A stretch of DNA of 46,144 nucleotides from Bacteroidales bacterium (GCA_017549605.1 JAFYUH010000187.1:1-46144), one strand, 5' to 3'; shown: positions 1 through 8,795, numbered from the stretch's first letter. A program made the numbers and translations. The notes: generated from the letters alone by a model not told the origin.

Positions 1-594
1 CTGTTGTTGTTGCTGCTGTTCTTGTTGTTGATCCTGCTTTTGATCTTGTTGCTGTTGCTGATCTTGCTGTTGATTTTGCTGTTGTTGCTGCTGATCTTGT
101 TTCTGTTCCTGATCCTGTTTTTGCTGATTGTCTTGCTGTTGATTTTGTTGCTGTTGTTGTTGAATCATTTTCCAGCGAGCATATTCAAGATTGTATCTGG
201 CATCTTCGTTTTTAGGATTTGCTTTCAAGGATTTCTTATAAGAATCAAAGGCTTCAGCGTATTTCTCTTGAGCCATGTATGTGTTTCCGAGATTGTAATA
301 AGCATCGGATTCTATTTCTTTTGAGACCTTGCGTTCTGTGACTTCAGAGAAGTTCTTTTCGGCATCTTCATAGTTTTTTTGTTCATACAAAGCGTCGCCC
401 AAATTAAACTGCGCCTTTGGACTATATTCTTTGTCCAATGATTTTCTGTAGTTTACCTCGGCTTCTGAAAAGTTACCGTTTTTAAACTCGTTGTTGCCGT
501 GTCTAATAAGTCCTTTGTCTGTCTGGGCATTAGTTGCCATACAGATTAACATAATGAATATGCTAATATAAATATGTTTATTCTTCATTTTCAT
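1..594 (-). CDS. batC: TPR protein BatC-like, partial (C-terminus beyond window)
   Basis: The N-terminus reads MKMKNKHIYISIFIMLIC followed by an Ala-Gln cleavage-like site, so it is probably exported or membrane-anchored. Two to three TPR helices follow (for example FNLGDALYEQKNYEDA and YYNLGNTYMAQEKYAEAFDSY). From about base 170 down to base 1 the frame is almost only CAG/CAA, giving a long Gln tract with some Asp, Glu, Lys and Asn. The frame is still open at base 1, so the C-terminus is missing. The start is ATG at 594 or 588 and overlaps the end of batB. TPR proteins of the Bat operon are thought to act with the VWA proteins BatA and BatB at the envelope; the biochemical role is unknown. 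I am confident of the family and less so of the exact Bat letter. Confidence 0.85.
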   Translation of the reverse strand, partial: MKMKNKHIYISIFIMLICMATNAQTDKGLIRHGNNEFKNGNFSEAEVNYRKSLDKEYSPKAQFNLGDALYEQKNYEDAEKNFSEVTERKVSKEIESDAYYNLGNTYMAQEKYAEAFDSYKKSLKANPKNEDARYNLEYARWKMIQQQQQQNQQQDNQQKQDQEQKQDQQQQQQNQQQDQQQQQDQKQDQQQEQQQQQQ

Positions 595-1642
595 CTTTTG
601 GTTCAAAGAATTTGAATTTTGTTTCCCAATCTTTTTTTCCTGAAGAGATTAAGATTTCAATTATTAAAAGAATTATTGCAGCGCCGATAAACCATTGGAA
701 CTGATCTTCATAATCAGTAAACACTTTAGATTCAATTTCGGATTTGCTGCTACTATTGATTTTTTCAAATATTTCATCTAAACCAACGTTGGAATTGCTT
801 GCTCTTCTATAGATTCCATCGCCAATTTCGGCTATCTGACGTAATAGATTGTCGTCTAATTTTGTAATGACGACATTGCCATTAGAGTCTTTTTTATAGC
901 CAACCTGTTTGCCGTATTGGTTGTAGAGTGGGATAGGGGCTCCTTCTTCAAGACCCATGCCTATAGTATAAATCTTGATTCCCAATTTGATGGCGTCTTG
1001 CGCTGCTTTTATTGCATCGCCGTTCTCGTGGTCCTCGCCGTCTGAAATGATAATGATGGCTTTACTGTTTTCATTTGTGCCAAATGATTTGACTGCCAGG
1101 TTGATGGCGGCGCCTATCTCTGTTCCTTGTGAAGGAATCATGCTTGTGTTTATCGTGGAAAGGAACATCTTGGCGGCTGCATAGTCGGTGGTGATAGGTA
1201 GCTGAACATAAGCGTTGCCAGCAAAAATGATGATTCCGATTCTGTCACCGTTGAGTCTGTTGATAATGTTGTTTATCGCTTGTTTTGAACGTTCCAAACG
1301 GTTTGGCGCGATGTCTTCTGCATTCATCGAATTGGAAATGTCGATGCAGAAATATAGGTCGATACCTTCGCGTTTGACTTCCTCCATCTTTGAACCAGTC
1401 TGTAAATTGGCAATGCCAAGGATGCTTAATGCTAGGACAATTAAGAAAATAACAAACTTGGTGTTGCTTCTTGATGTCGATACTAATGGAGTAAGTAATT
1501 CAGCGAATTTTGAATCTGCGAATTTTTGAAATTGTTTCTTATTGATAATACGTATTGTTATGTAAATAGCAATAAGGATTGGTATTATTAAAAGCCAATA
1601 CAGGTATTCAGGATGCTCGAATCTTAAAATATTGGTTTCCAT
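578..1642 (-). CDS. batB: BatB, VWA-domain membrane protein
   Basis: A 354-residue protein with membrane segments near residues 13-32 and 62-80 and another near the C-terminus (about 317-335). A von Willebrand factor A domain lies between them. The metal-ion (MIDAS) motif DISNS is at residues 101-105, followed by the PNRLERSKQ segment typical of Bat proteins and an IISDGEDH segment later in the fold. In Bacteroides the Bat operon was named for aerotolerance; BatA and BatB are paired inner-membrane VWA proteins probably served by the MoxR ATPase. The gene is 10 bp downstream of batA and overlaps the next TPR gene, consistent with one transcript. Confidence 0.92.
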   Translation of the reverse strand: METNILRFEHPEYLYWLLIIPILIAIYITIRIINKKQFQKFADSKFAELLTPLVSTSRSNTKFVIFLIVLALSILGIANLQTGSKMEEVKREGIDLYFCIDISNSMNAEDIAPNRLERSKQAINNIINRLNGDRIGIIIFAGNAYVQLPITTDYAAAKMFLSTINTSMIPSQGTEIGAAINLAVKSFGTNENSKAIIIISDGEDHENGDAIKAAQDAIKLGIKIYTIGMGLEEGAPIPLYNQYGKQVGYKKDSNGNVVITKLDDNLLRQIAEIGDGIYRRASNSNVGLDEIFEKINSSSKSEIESKVFTDYEDQFQWFIGAAIILLIIEILISSGKKDWETKFKFFEPKDENEE

Positions 1643-1652
1643 TGTATTATCT

Positions 1653-2651
1653 TTAATCTGTTATTGATTTGAAAATCGTGTTCTTTAAGATGAATGATAA
1701 GATGAGAAGTGCAAGTCCCCATATTGCAAAAGGATAGAATTCTTCATGAAGTCGTTTGAATTCATTGACTTCTATCTTAGAACGTTCCATTTTGTCAATT
1801 TCATCATATATCTGTTGAAGTTTTTCCTTTGACTCGGCGCGGAAATATTTTCCTCCAGTCTCATTAGCGATGCTTTGCAATAAAGGCTCGTTTATGTTCA
1901 CCTCAACTTGTTGGTATTTGATGCCGCCAAACGGTGTCTGTACTGGATACGGAGCCATTCCTCTTGTTCCGGCACCGATGGTGTAGACTCTGATGCCGAA
2001 TAACTTAGCCATTTCTGCTGCTGTTGAAGGGTCGATGGAACCTGCGTTGTTGTCGCCGTCTGTCAATAAGATCACGACTTTAGAAATAGCCTCGCTGTCT
2101 TTCAGTCTGCTTACTGCAGAGGCAAGTCCGTCACCGATGGCGGTGCCGTCTTCAAGCATGCCGCATTTCATGTCTTTAAGCATGTTTAACATCATGGCGT
2201 GGTCAGTTGTCAATGGCACTTGTGTGAAAGTCTCGCCGCTGAAAACTACCAATCCCATTCTGTCGTCAGGACGTCCAGCGACGAAGTCGGAGGCGACTAT
2301 CTTTGACGCTTCTAATCTGTCTGGTTTTAAGTCGCAGGCTAACATACTGCTAGAGATGTCCATCGCTAAAACGATGTCAATGCCTTCAACGTTGATTTTC
2401 TGGTTTTTGGTGCTGCTTTGTGGACGCGCTAAAGCTATGATAAACAATGCTAATGCAGCAATCTCCAAAATAAAGACAATATGTCTTAGATATGTTCTCC
2501 ACGACTTTGGCAGTTTGTCGAAAAAGCCTGTATCAGAGAAACGTACGTATGCTTGTTGCTTGTTGCAGTTAAATATGTACCATACAACGAAAAGTGGTAT
2601 GATAATCAGTCCCAAAAGGAAGTGCGGAGATGCAAATTCGATAGAACTCAT
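1653..2651 (-). CDS. batA: BatA, VWA-domain membrane protein
   Basis: A 332-residue protein with the same architecture as its neighbour: N-terminal hydrophobic segments at about 10-28 and 55-77, a VWA domain, and a C-terminal transmembrane helix near 310-327. The MIDAS motif DISSS is at residues 98-102, and LLTDGDNNAGSI carries the later metal-site acidic residue. It overlaps the upstream gene by 4 bp (ATGA), so translational coupling is likely. BatA and BatB share clear similarity and probably form a complex in the inner membrane; direct substrates are unknown. Confidence 0.93.
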   Translation of the reverse strand: MSSIEFASPHFLLGLIIIPLFVVWYIFNCNKQQAYVRFSDTGFFDKLPKSWRTYLRHIVFILEIAALALFIIALARPQSSTKNQKINVEGIDIVLAMDISSSMLACDLKPDRLEASKIVASDFVAGRPDDRMGLVVFSGETFTQVPLTTDHAMMLNMLKDMKCGMLEDGTAIGDGLASAVSRLKDSEAISKVVILLTDGDNNAGSIDPSTAAEMAKLFGIRVYTIGAGTRGMAPYPVQTPFGGIKYQQVEVNINEPLLQSIANETGGKYFRAESKEKLQQIYDEIDKMERSKIEVNEFKRLHEEFYPFAIWGLALLILSFILKNTIFKSITD

Positions 2652-3688
2652 TTTGTTTCCTCCATTTCTTGGTTTTTAGTGCTGTCTTCTTCAAAGTCGA
2701 ATTTCTTGGCTTTAGCTTCTTCTATTTTTTTCTTCTCCAACTCTTGGTGGAAAATGAAGCTTTCTTCGATGAATGAGTTGATGTCAGAGAAAGCATTTTC
2801 GTTTTCTGTTGGATTAGGTATAGCTTTGGCAAATTTTACCAAGTCGGCTGTCATGAGTGTGTTTTGTAATTTGCTGAAGAGGTGATTGTCAAGTTTGATT
2901 TTCTTCACTTCGTCAAGTATCTCGTCGGATGTCATCTCGATAGCGTCAATGTCAAATTGACCTTCAAGATATTCTCTTGCGATGCCTGTTAAGTCTGTGT
3001 AGTAGTCTTTATATTTGCCAGATTGCCAGAGGTTTGCGTCTTTTAATTGAGACATTTTCTCTCTTGCAGTAATGATGGCTGGAATCTGTGGCTTTTCTTC
3101 CACTTCTTCAGTGACCACTTTCTTTTTAGAACGTCTTATTATATAAATAAGGAGTAGGACTAATCCTGCTAAAATGATTCCGCCTCCAAGATATGGCGCG
3201 GTTTCTTCAAATGTGATGTTTTGTTTTATTGGCATTTTTATTGGCTTGTATGCCATTGTGGTGTCAATCGCAACAGGCTTGACATATATATCCATATAAT
3301 CTGTATATGATGTATATAATGTTGTGTCTTTTGCTGATTTATAATACTTTATGCCAATGCTTGGTATTTCGATATAACCAGTGTCGAATGATGTGAGCGT
3401 CAGAAGTTGTGTTAATAAGATATCGCTGCTGTTATCAATGGGCTGCTCCTTGACCTCGCTTCTACCAATGACCTCAATGCTTTTGCTCAAGGTGTCTTTG
3501 ATCTCGTTCCAGTTGATCACATAACCCTTAGGCATTCTGATGCCCAAAGTGTAATCAAATGGATGACCGGTAAGAATGCTGTCAACGTCAATTCTTCCAT
3601 TGACAACAACATCTTGTGAATAACAATATTTATAAGGTGTAACTATTGTTATTAAGAATATAAAAAAATGCAATATCTTGTTTTTCAT
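2648..3688 (-). CDS. BatD-like membrane protein of the Bat operon
   Basis: A 346-residue protein with a signal peptide (about residues 1-24, ending YCYSQ). An extracytoplasmic beta-rich region of about 140 residues follows, then one transmembrane helix near 165-185 (GGGIILAGLVLLLIYIIRR) and a cytoplasmic, charged, mostly helical tail. No catalytic motif is visible. It sits between the DUF58 gene and batA with 4-bp overlaps on both sides, a position commonly occupied by a poorly characterised membrane protein in Bacteroidales Bat operons. The role is inferred only from context: probably an envelope component of the MoxR/Bat assembly. Confidence 0.75.
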   Translation of the reverse strand: MKNKILHFFIFLITIVTPYKYCYSQDVVVNGRIDVDSILTGHPFDYTLGIRMPKGYVINWNEIKDTLSKSIEVIGRSEVKEQPIDNSSDILLTQLLTLTSFDTGYIEIPSIGIKYYKSAKDTTLYTSYTDYMDIYVKPVAIDTTMAYKPIKMPIKQNITFEETAPYLGGGIILAGLVLLLIYIIRRSKKKVVTEEVEEKPQIPAIITAREKMSQLKDANLWQSGKYKDYYTDLTGIAREYLEGQFDIDAIEMTSDEILDEVKKIKLDNHLFSKLQNTLMTADLVKFAKAIPNPTENENAFSDINSFIEESFIFHQELEKKKIEEAKAKKFDFEEDSTKNQEMEETK

Positions 3689-4563
3689 CTTCTAGATTCT
3701 CGTTTTTTAAATAACTGCATCAATGGCTTTACATAGTCGACGTCAGTGTAGATCAATGTGTTGTCAATGCCGTTGTTCGCAAATATCTTGTTCAGTTTCG
3801 CAGATTCCTGTTGTAGGTATTTTTGATATGCCTCATTCCAGGAACTCATTGAAGTGTCAATCCATACGTCTTTGTTTGTCTCAGAATCTCTGAATTTTAC
3901 GAGTCCGATTTTTGGTATCAGAAGCTCTCTCTTGTCTGTGATTCTAAGACATACCAAATCGTGTTTGTTGGCTGCTATTCTAATCTGTTGCTCAAAAGAC
4001 TTTTTGGAAACGAAGTCTGATATTAAGAATGCCGTTGTTCGTTTCTTGATAGCGCTGGTTAAAAATCGCAGGCCTTCTCCAATGTCGGTGCCTTTGTGTT
4101 GTGGAGTGAACGTTACTATCTCTCTGATAATACGCAATATATGACTTGATCCTTTTTTAGGAGGGATGAATTTTTCAATCTGGTCGCTGAAAAATATCAC
4201 TCCGACCTTGTCGTTGTTTTGTATTGCGGAGAATGCCAAGACAGCTGCCAATTCCGCAGTGAGGTCTCTTTTTGAAATGTTCACTGAACCAAAATCATTG
4301 GAGCCAGAAACATCAATCAGTAACATCACGGTCATCTCTCGTTCTTCTTCAAAAATCTTGACGAAAGGACGGTTGAATCGTGCTGTTACATTCCAGTCGA
4401 TGTTGCGAATGTCGTCACCATATTGATATTCACGAACTTCACTGAAGGTCATGCCACGACCCTTGAAGGCACTGTGATATTGACCTGAAAAGATATTGTT
4501 GGTCAAGCCACGTGTCTTAATCTCGATTTTTCTAACCTTTTTAAATAGTTCGTTTGTTTCCAT
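3685..4563 (-). CDS. DUF58 family protein (MoxR-associated)
   Basis: A 292-residue soluble protein. The DUF58 hallmark is clear: REYQYGDDIRNIDWNVTARF followed by RPFVKIFEEERE, then a VWA-like strand with LLIDVSGSND, which gives a MIDAS-like DxSxS. The family almost always sits beside a MoxR AAA+ ATPase and VWA proteins, as here. Precise function is unknown; a metal-dependent adaptor or chaperone partner role is generally inferred. The gene starts 15 bp after moxR and its stop overlaps the next gene by 4 bp. Confidence 0.92.
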   Translation of the reverse strand: METNELFKKVRKIEIKTRGLTNNIFSGQYHSAFKGRGMTFSEVREYQYGDDIRNIDWNVTARFNRPFVKIFEEEREMTVMLLIDVSGSNDFGSVNISKRDLTAELAAVLAFSAIQNNDKVGVIFFSDQIEKFIPPKKGSSHILRIIREIVTFTPQHKGTDIGEGLRFLTSAIKKRTTAFLISDFVSKKSFEQQIRIAANKHDLVCLRITDKRELLIPKIGLVKFRDSETNKDVWIDTSMSSWNEAYQKYLQQESAKLNKIFANNGIDNTLIYTDVDYVKPLMQLFKKRESRR

Positions 4564-4578
4564 AATTCAATATTTTGA

Positions 4579-5571
4579 TTACGGCACCTCAACAATATTG
4601 AGTATTTCGTTGATGATTTCTTCTGTTGTGATGTTTTCTGCTTCAGCTTCGTATGTCAAGCCGATACGATGACGCATTACGTCTGGAGCGACAGCGCGTA
4701 CGTCTTCTGGAATTACGTATCCGCGACGTTTGATGAATGCGTATGCCTTGGCAGCCATGGCTAAGTTGATGGTAGCACGTGGAGAACCGCCGTAGCTGAT
4801 CAAGTTAGCAAACTTCTTTAACTTATAGTCGTTAGGATAACGTGATGCGAAAACGATGTCGGTGATGTAGTTCTCAATCTTTTCGTCGAGATAGACTTCA
4901 CGGCATACTTTTCTTGCATTTAAAATTTCCTTTGTTGATGTGACAGGCTTGATTTCAGGATACTCCTTATTAATATTCTGTCTGAGGATGATCTTTTCTT
5001 CTTCTTTTTTAGGATAATCAATGATGACCTTGAGCATGAAACGGTCGACCTGTGCTTCCGGGAGTGGATATGTTCCTTCTTGTTCGATAGGGTTCTGTGT
5101 TGCCATTACCAAGAATGGGTCTGGTAAAGCGAAGGTGCTTTCTCCGATTGTGACTTGATGTTCCTGCATGGCTTCGAGCAAGGCGCTTTGTACCTTTGCA
5201 GGAGAACGGTTGATTTCATCAGCTAAAACGAAATTCGCGAAGACAGGACCTTTTCTTACGATGAACTCTTCGTTCTTTTGGCTGTAGATCATTGTACCGA
5301 TCAAGTCGGCAGGCAAAAGGTCTGGGGTGAACTGTATACGGCTGAAGTCTGCGTCGATGACACTTGATAATGTCTTGATAGCAAGTGTTTTTGCTAATCC
5401 AGGAACACCTTCAAGAAGGATGTGTCCGTTTGATAATAAACCAATAAGCAATCTTTCTGTCATGTGTTTCTGTCCGACAATGACTTTGCTCATTTCAAGA
5501 TTAATGAGGTCAATAAACTGACTTTCTCTCTGTATTCTTTCGTTTAATTCACGAATATCTGTCTCAATCAT
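4579..5571 (-). CDS. MoxR family AAA+ ATPase
   Basis: A 330-residue AAA+ ATPase. The Walker A motif GVPGLAKT is at about residues 55-62, Walker B with FVLADEINR is near 115-123, and the sensor-1 region reads MATQNPIEQEGTYPLPEAQ. The AAA lid continues to the end. MoxR ATPases act as chaperone-like remodelling factors for VWA proteins, several of which follow in this operon. It is the first gene of the Bat block. A TAATTTTG box on the minus strand at 5603-5610 gives it a plausible promoter of its own. Confidence 0.95.
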   Translation of the reverse strand: MIETDIRELNERIQRESQFIDLINLEMSKVIVGQKHMTERLLIGLLSNGHILLEGVPGLAKTLAIKTLSSVIDADFSRIQFTPDLLPADLIGTMIYSQKNEEFIVRKGPVFANFVLADEINRSPAKVQSALLEAMQEHQVTIGESTFALPDPFLVMATQNPIEQEGTYPLPEAQVDRFMLKVIIDYPKKEEEKIILRQNINKEYPEIKPVTSTKEILNARKVCREVYLDEKIENYITDIVFASRYPNDYKLKKFANLISYGGSPRATINLAMAAKAYAFIKRRGYVIPEDVRAVAPDVMRHRIGLTYEAEAENITTEEIINEILNIVEVP

Positions 5572-5602
5572 AATTGATTTTTTTGTTTTATATTAATATG
5601 TG

Positions 5603-5610
5603 CAAAATTA
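5603..5610 (-). promoter_or_regulatory. Probable -7 box for moxR-bat operon
   Basis: Read on the minus strand this is TAATTTTG, matching the Bacteroidota -7 consensus TAnnTTTG, about 30 bp before the moxR ATG. No well-spaced -33 TTTG could be fixed; a TTG lies only 12 bp upstream. Based on the motif only. Confidence 0.45.
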
Positions 5611-5659
5611 ACAACTATTTGTCAATTTTATTGTATTCGTCGGAACTATTTTTTTCTAA

Positions 5660-5696
5660 CTCTCAAAACAAGTCAGGACGCGACTTGTTTTGAGAG
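5660..5696. repeat. Perfect 15-bp inverted repeat between sigma factor and moxR
   Basis: CTCTCAAAACAAGTC at 5660-5674 is the exact reverse complement of 5682-5696, with a 7-nt loop. It lies just after the sigma-factor stop and about 90 bp before moxR. On the minus strand the stem is followed by A-rich rather than T-rich sequence, so it is not a standard terminator. It could end the sigma transcript by another route or act as an operator for moxR. Confidence 0.7.
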
Positions 5697-5708
5697 ATTC
5701 TGTTAAAA

Positions 5709-6218
5709 TTAGTTAGGACAGTATTCGCTTAGTTGGTTCATGAGTTTTTTACGGCTGTAGAAAATTCTGCTCTTAACAGTGCCAATGGTTAGGTGTAAGC
5801 TGTCTGCTATTTCTTTGTATTTGTAACCTTCGTTGTACATGTCAAAAGCACGTCTGAATTCTTCATCCAGATTCTTTATTCCTTTTTCCAATTCGATAGC
5901 GTTGAGTATGCTTTCAGGATCGGTGTCAGTATGTGAGTTGCTTATGTTTAAATAGTAAAGATCTTCGCTCTGGTCGATAATGGTGTTTGCTTTTTTTGTT
6001 CTACGATAATTGTTGATAAAAATGTTTTTCATGATGGTGTAAACCCATGCTTTGAAATTGTTGTGATTGACATATTTCTCGCGGTAAATTAATGCTTTGA
6101 GAAATGTTTCTTGAGTTAAATCCTTGGCATCATCTTCGTTGCCGGTTAATTGTTTCGCAAATGCTTCTAAACTTTTTTGAAGACTTGTGAGGTTGCTGTT
6201 GAACTCAATTGTTGTCAT
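5709..6218 (-). CDS. ECF (extracytoplasmic function) RNA polymerase sigma factor
   Basis: A 169-residue sigma-70 family protein. The region 2 core is at about residues 15-75, with DDAKDLTQETFLKA (2.1/2.2) and FKAWVYTIMKNIFINNYRR (2.3/2.4). Region 4 is at about 115-165, with YKYKEIADSLHLTIGTVKSRI forming the -35-binding helix-turn-helix. No anti-sigma gene follows, which is common in Bacteroidota. It is separated from moxR by about 137 bp containing a strong inverted repeat, so it may be a separate unit. Its promoter is recognised at 6273-6302. Confidence 0.95.
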   Translation of the reverse strand: MTTIEFNSNLTSLQKSLEAFAKQLTGNEDDAKDLTQETFLKALIYREKYVNHNNFKAWVYTIMKNIFINNYRRTKKANTIIDQSEDLYYLNISNSHTDTDPESILNAIELEKGIKNLDEEFRRAFDMYNEGYKYKEIADSLHLTIGTVKSRIFYSRKKLMNQLSEYCPN

Positions 6219-6272
6219 AATAAATGTTGTTTTTTAGTTTAAAAAATCGGTTGTTTTTGTTGTTGTCGGGTG

Positions 6273-6302
6273 CAAAAGTAATCTAGTTATTTTATTTGTC
6301 AA
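6273..6302 (-). promoter_or_regulatory. Bacteroidota-type promoter of the sigma factor gene
   Basis: On the minus strand TTG (6302-6300) is followed after 19 bp by TACTTTTG (6280-6273). This fits a -33 TTG plus -7 TAnnTTTG arrangement. The -7 box lies about 55 bp from the sigma start codon. Confidence 0.65.
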
Positions 6303-6390
6303 TACCCTTTTCGACCCTCTAATGACTACATTTGCGTATGTGATTGATTTTATGATGATTATAAAATGTTAATAAAATGTTAAATTTTAA

Positions 6391-6461
6391 AAGTTAACGG
6401 ATTTTATTAAAAAGTTAACGGAAATTAACAAAAGTTAACGGATTTTAACAGCAGTTAACGG
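6391..6461. repeat. Four phased GTTAACGG direct repeats in a divergent intergenic region
   Basis: The palindrome GTTAAC inside AGTTAACGG occurs at 6393, 6414, 6434 and 6454, that is at 21, 20 and 20 bp spacing (about two helical turns). It lies in the 323-bp gap between the sigma gene (minus) and the DUF2520 gene (plus). The only other element seen in the gap is the sigma promoter. The phasing suggests an operator array for a dimeric regulator, but no regulator is identified. Confidence 0.65.
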
Positions 6462-6541
6462 GATTTGTGCGGACGTTATTCAGGCTTAAATGCACGCTCT
6501 TATTCATTTTTTTCGTAACTTCGTAGAAAAATTATTTTGTG

Positions 6542-7327
6542 ATGATTCCATTTGAAAATATAGCTGTAATCGGTTCGGGTAATGTGGCTTATACTTACTC
6601 GAAAGTATTGAAAGACAATGGAATAAACTTGCAGTATGTTTTTGTAAGAAATCAAAATAAAATTTCTGAAGTAGAGAATTTGTTCGGTGTTAAGGCTGTA
6701 AGCGACTATGAACCTCTCTTTTCTTGCGATTTGATAATAATTGCAGTTAAGGATGATGCCATAGAGGAGGTCGCTGCGAGATTGCAGAATTACAAAGGCG
6801 TCTTGGTTCATACTTCAGGAACGCAGAATTCTACCATATTAAAAACTGTTGAGAATTACGGCATTATATATCCTTTGCAAACGTTGACAAAAGATTATAA
6901 AGTTGATTTTAAATCTGTGCCGGTACTGATAAATGCATCCTCTTCTGAGGTTAAGGATAAGATTAGAGTCGTGGCTCAGAAAATGTCGGATGTAGTTATA
7001 GAATGTTCGGATGAAGATAGACGCTATATTCATATGAATGCTGTATATGTGTCTAATTTTGTTAATGTTATGCTTCAGATAGGAGAGAGGCTGCTGAATA
7101 AAAAGTCTCTGGATATTTCTATTTTGGAACCTCTGGTGAGAGAGACTGTGAACAAGGCTTTCAGCATGGGTGCGGAAAAGGCGTTGACAGGTCCTGCTCG
7201 TAGGGGTGACAAGGAGACCATCAGCAAGCATCTTGAACTTCTGAAAAGTAATGAAGAGGAGAAAGAAATCTATAAATTATTAACGAATTATATAATCAAT
7301 AAATATTTGAAAAATGAAGAACTATAA
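6542..7327 (+). CDS. Rossmann-like / DUF2520 domain protein
   Basis: A roughly 261-residue protein. An N-terminal NAD(P)-binding Rossmann fold is clear from IAVIGSGNVAYTYSKVL (residues about 7-23) and LIIIAVKDDAIEEVA. A C-terminal helical DUF2520 domain contains VYVSNFVNVMLQIGERLL and GPARRGDKETISKHLELL. The family resembles ketopantoate and pyrroline-5-carboxylate reductases, but the substrate is unknown. I prefer ATG at 6542 over the adjoining GTG at 6539. It heads the operon running through lpxB; its end overlaps the next gene by 14 bp. Confidence 0.88.
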   Translation: MIPFENIAVIGSGNVAYTYSKVLKDNGINLQYVFVRNQNKISEVENLFGVKAVSDYEPLFSCDLIIIAVKDDAIEEVAARLQNYKGVLVHTSGTQNSTILKTVENYGIIYPLQTLTKDYKVDFKSVPVLINASSSEVKDKIRVVAQKMSDVVIECSDEDRRYIHMNAVYVSNFVNVMLQIGERLLNKKSLDISILEPLVRETVNKAFSMGAEKALTGPARRGDKETISKHLELLKSNEEEKEIYKLLTNYIINKYLKNEEL

Positions 7328-7838
7328 AGAACAATTAAAAGATATAACTACATTCGTCTTTGATTATGACGGTGTTATGACAAGCGGTGATGTTTTGGTC
7401 GATGGCAATGGCGTGCCTTTGAGAAGCAGTGACGTTAAAGATGGATACGCTCTTCAGCTTGCAGCTCGCCTCGGATATAATATCGCGGTCATAACTGGAG
7501 GTTATTCTATTTCCATCGAAAAGAGAATGCAGATGCTGGGCGTGAAAGATGTCTTCGTACGTTCCGCAAATAAGGTTGAGGTTCTGCAAAAATATATGGA
7601 AACCAATAATTTGAAACCAGAACAGATTATATATATGGGCGACGATTTGCCTGACTATCCTGTTATGAAAATGGTAGGTTTGCCTGTTTGTCCAGCTGAC
7701 GCTGCTTCAGAAATAAAAGACATCAGTTTGTATATAAGTAATCGCAATGGCGGTAAAGGTGCTGTTCGTGACATCATCGAACAGGTCCTTAAAGCGCAGG
7801 ATAAATGGATGAAGGATTTTAGCTGCTATATCTGGTAA
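7314..7838 (+). CDS. kdsC: KDO-8-phosphate phosphatase-like HAD hydrolase
   Basis: A 174-residue HAD-superfamily protein of the KdsC/YrbI type, with no cap domain. Motif I is FVFDYDGVMTSGD (catalytic DxD at about residues 17-19), motif II is ITGG, and motif IV is YMGDDLPDYPVM. KdsC removes phosphate from KDO-8-P in the pathway to the lipid A core sugar KDO and works as a tetramer. lpxB downstream fits a lipopolysaccharide role. The length matches the family. Confidence 0.9.
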   Translation: MKNYKEQLKDITTFVFDYDGVMTSGDVLVDGNGVPLRSSDVKDGYALQLAARLGYNIAVITGGYSISIEKRMQMLGVKDVFVRSANKVEVLQKYMETNNLKPEQIIYMGDDLPDYPVMKMVGLPVCPADAASEIKDISLYISNRNGGKGAVRDIIEQVLKAQDKWMKDFSCYIW

Positions 7839-7847
7839 TTCTTGTTT

Positions 7848-8795
7848 ATGAATAGGATAAGGCCTTTTTTCAAATTGATCCGCTGGACTAATCTGCTGAT
7901 GATAGCGATGATGATGTTGCTTGTCTATCATTGCGTTATGTCTCCTTTGTCATATTTTTCGTCAGTTGAGGTGCTTCCTCCTGTGCATACATTCCATTTG
8001 CTTGCTATGTCGTTGATATTCATAGTGGCAGGTGGTTATGCCATCAATGATTATTTTGATGTCGAGACGGATAGGTTTAACAAACCGGAAAAGACTCTGA
8101 TTCCTGATGTTTTTTCACATAAAGAGGTTAAGCTTTTTTATGTGGTTTTAACATTTATTGGTCTTATGCTTGGACTGGCTTCGAGCATAATGGTCTTAAA
8201 TGTTAAATTTTATATGTTATTCGCTGTACTTCTTCTGATTACATGTCTTTTGTATTCATATTCAGCTACATATAAAAGGAAATTGTTCGTCGGTAATTTT
8301 ATAGTATCCTTGCTGGTGGCAACGGCAGTGTTTTTGCCATACTTATTTGAAATATTATATCTCTCTGAAAATCTGCTGACTTTGTCGGTGTGTAAGGACT
8401 TGGTCGAGAATGTGGCTTATTTTGTGTTGATATATTCTGTATTTGCATTTTTATTGACGCTTATTAGGGAAATTATAAAGGATGCAGAAGATGCAGAAGG
8501 CGATGGAAATACGCATTGTCGTACGATGCCTGTTGTTTTAGGCTTAAATAAAACAAAAACAATACTTTATATACTTGTAATACTTTTGTTATTGCTATTG
8601 TTTGTTTATACCTTTATTCTTATTGAATTGAAATTGTTTGCGGCGTCTGCTTTTATGATATCTGTGGCTTTGTCCTCTGTTTTGTTGATTGTTAAAATTT
8701 ATAAGGCAAATGAATATAAAGACTTTCATAAACTGTCAGTGATGTCTAAAATAATGATGCTCATAGGATTATTGTCAATGTTATTTTTAAGATGA
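7848..8795 (+). CDS. UbiA-family prenyltransferase
   Basis: An integral membrane protein of about 315 residues with many transmembrane helices. The first Asp-rich motif, NDYFDVETDRFNKPEKT, lies near residues 67-83, and the second reads REIIKDAEDAEGD. Both coordinate Mg-diphosphate in UbiA enzymes. The closest subgroup by motif is the geranylgeranylglycerol-phosphate or digeranylgeranyl type, but the acceptor cannot be fixed here. I chose ATG 7848; an in-frame TTG exists at 7842. It follows kdsC by 9 bp and overlaps maf by 4 bp. Confidence 0.88.
   Translation: MNRIRPFFKLIRWTNLLMIAMMMLLVYHCVMSPLSYFSSVEVLPPVHTFHLLAMSLIFIVAGGYAINDYFDVETDRFNKPEKTLIPDVFSHKEVKLFYVVLTFIGLMLGLASSIMVLNVKFYMLFAVLLLITCLLYSYSATYKRKLFVGNFIVSLLVATAVFLPYLFEILYLSENLLTLSVCKDLVENVAYFVLIYSVFAFLLTLIREIIKDAEDAEGDGNTHCRTMPVVLGLNKTKTILYILVILLLLLLFVYTFILIELKLFAASAFMISVALSSVLLIVKIYKANEYKDFHKLSVMSKIMMLIGLLSMLFLR

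Noticed and set aside
4-324. Leucine-rich open frame on the plus strand
   Set aside because: It is the complement of the CAG/CAA poly-Gln tract and TPR region of the minus-strand gene.
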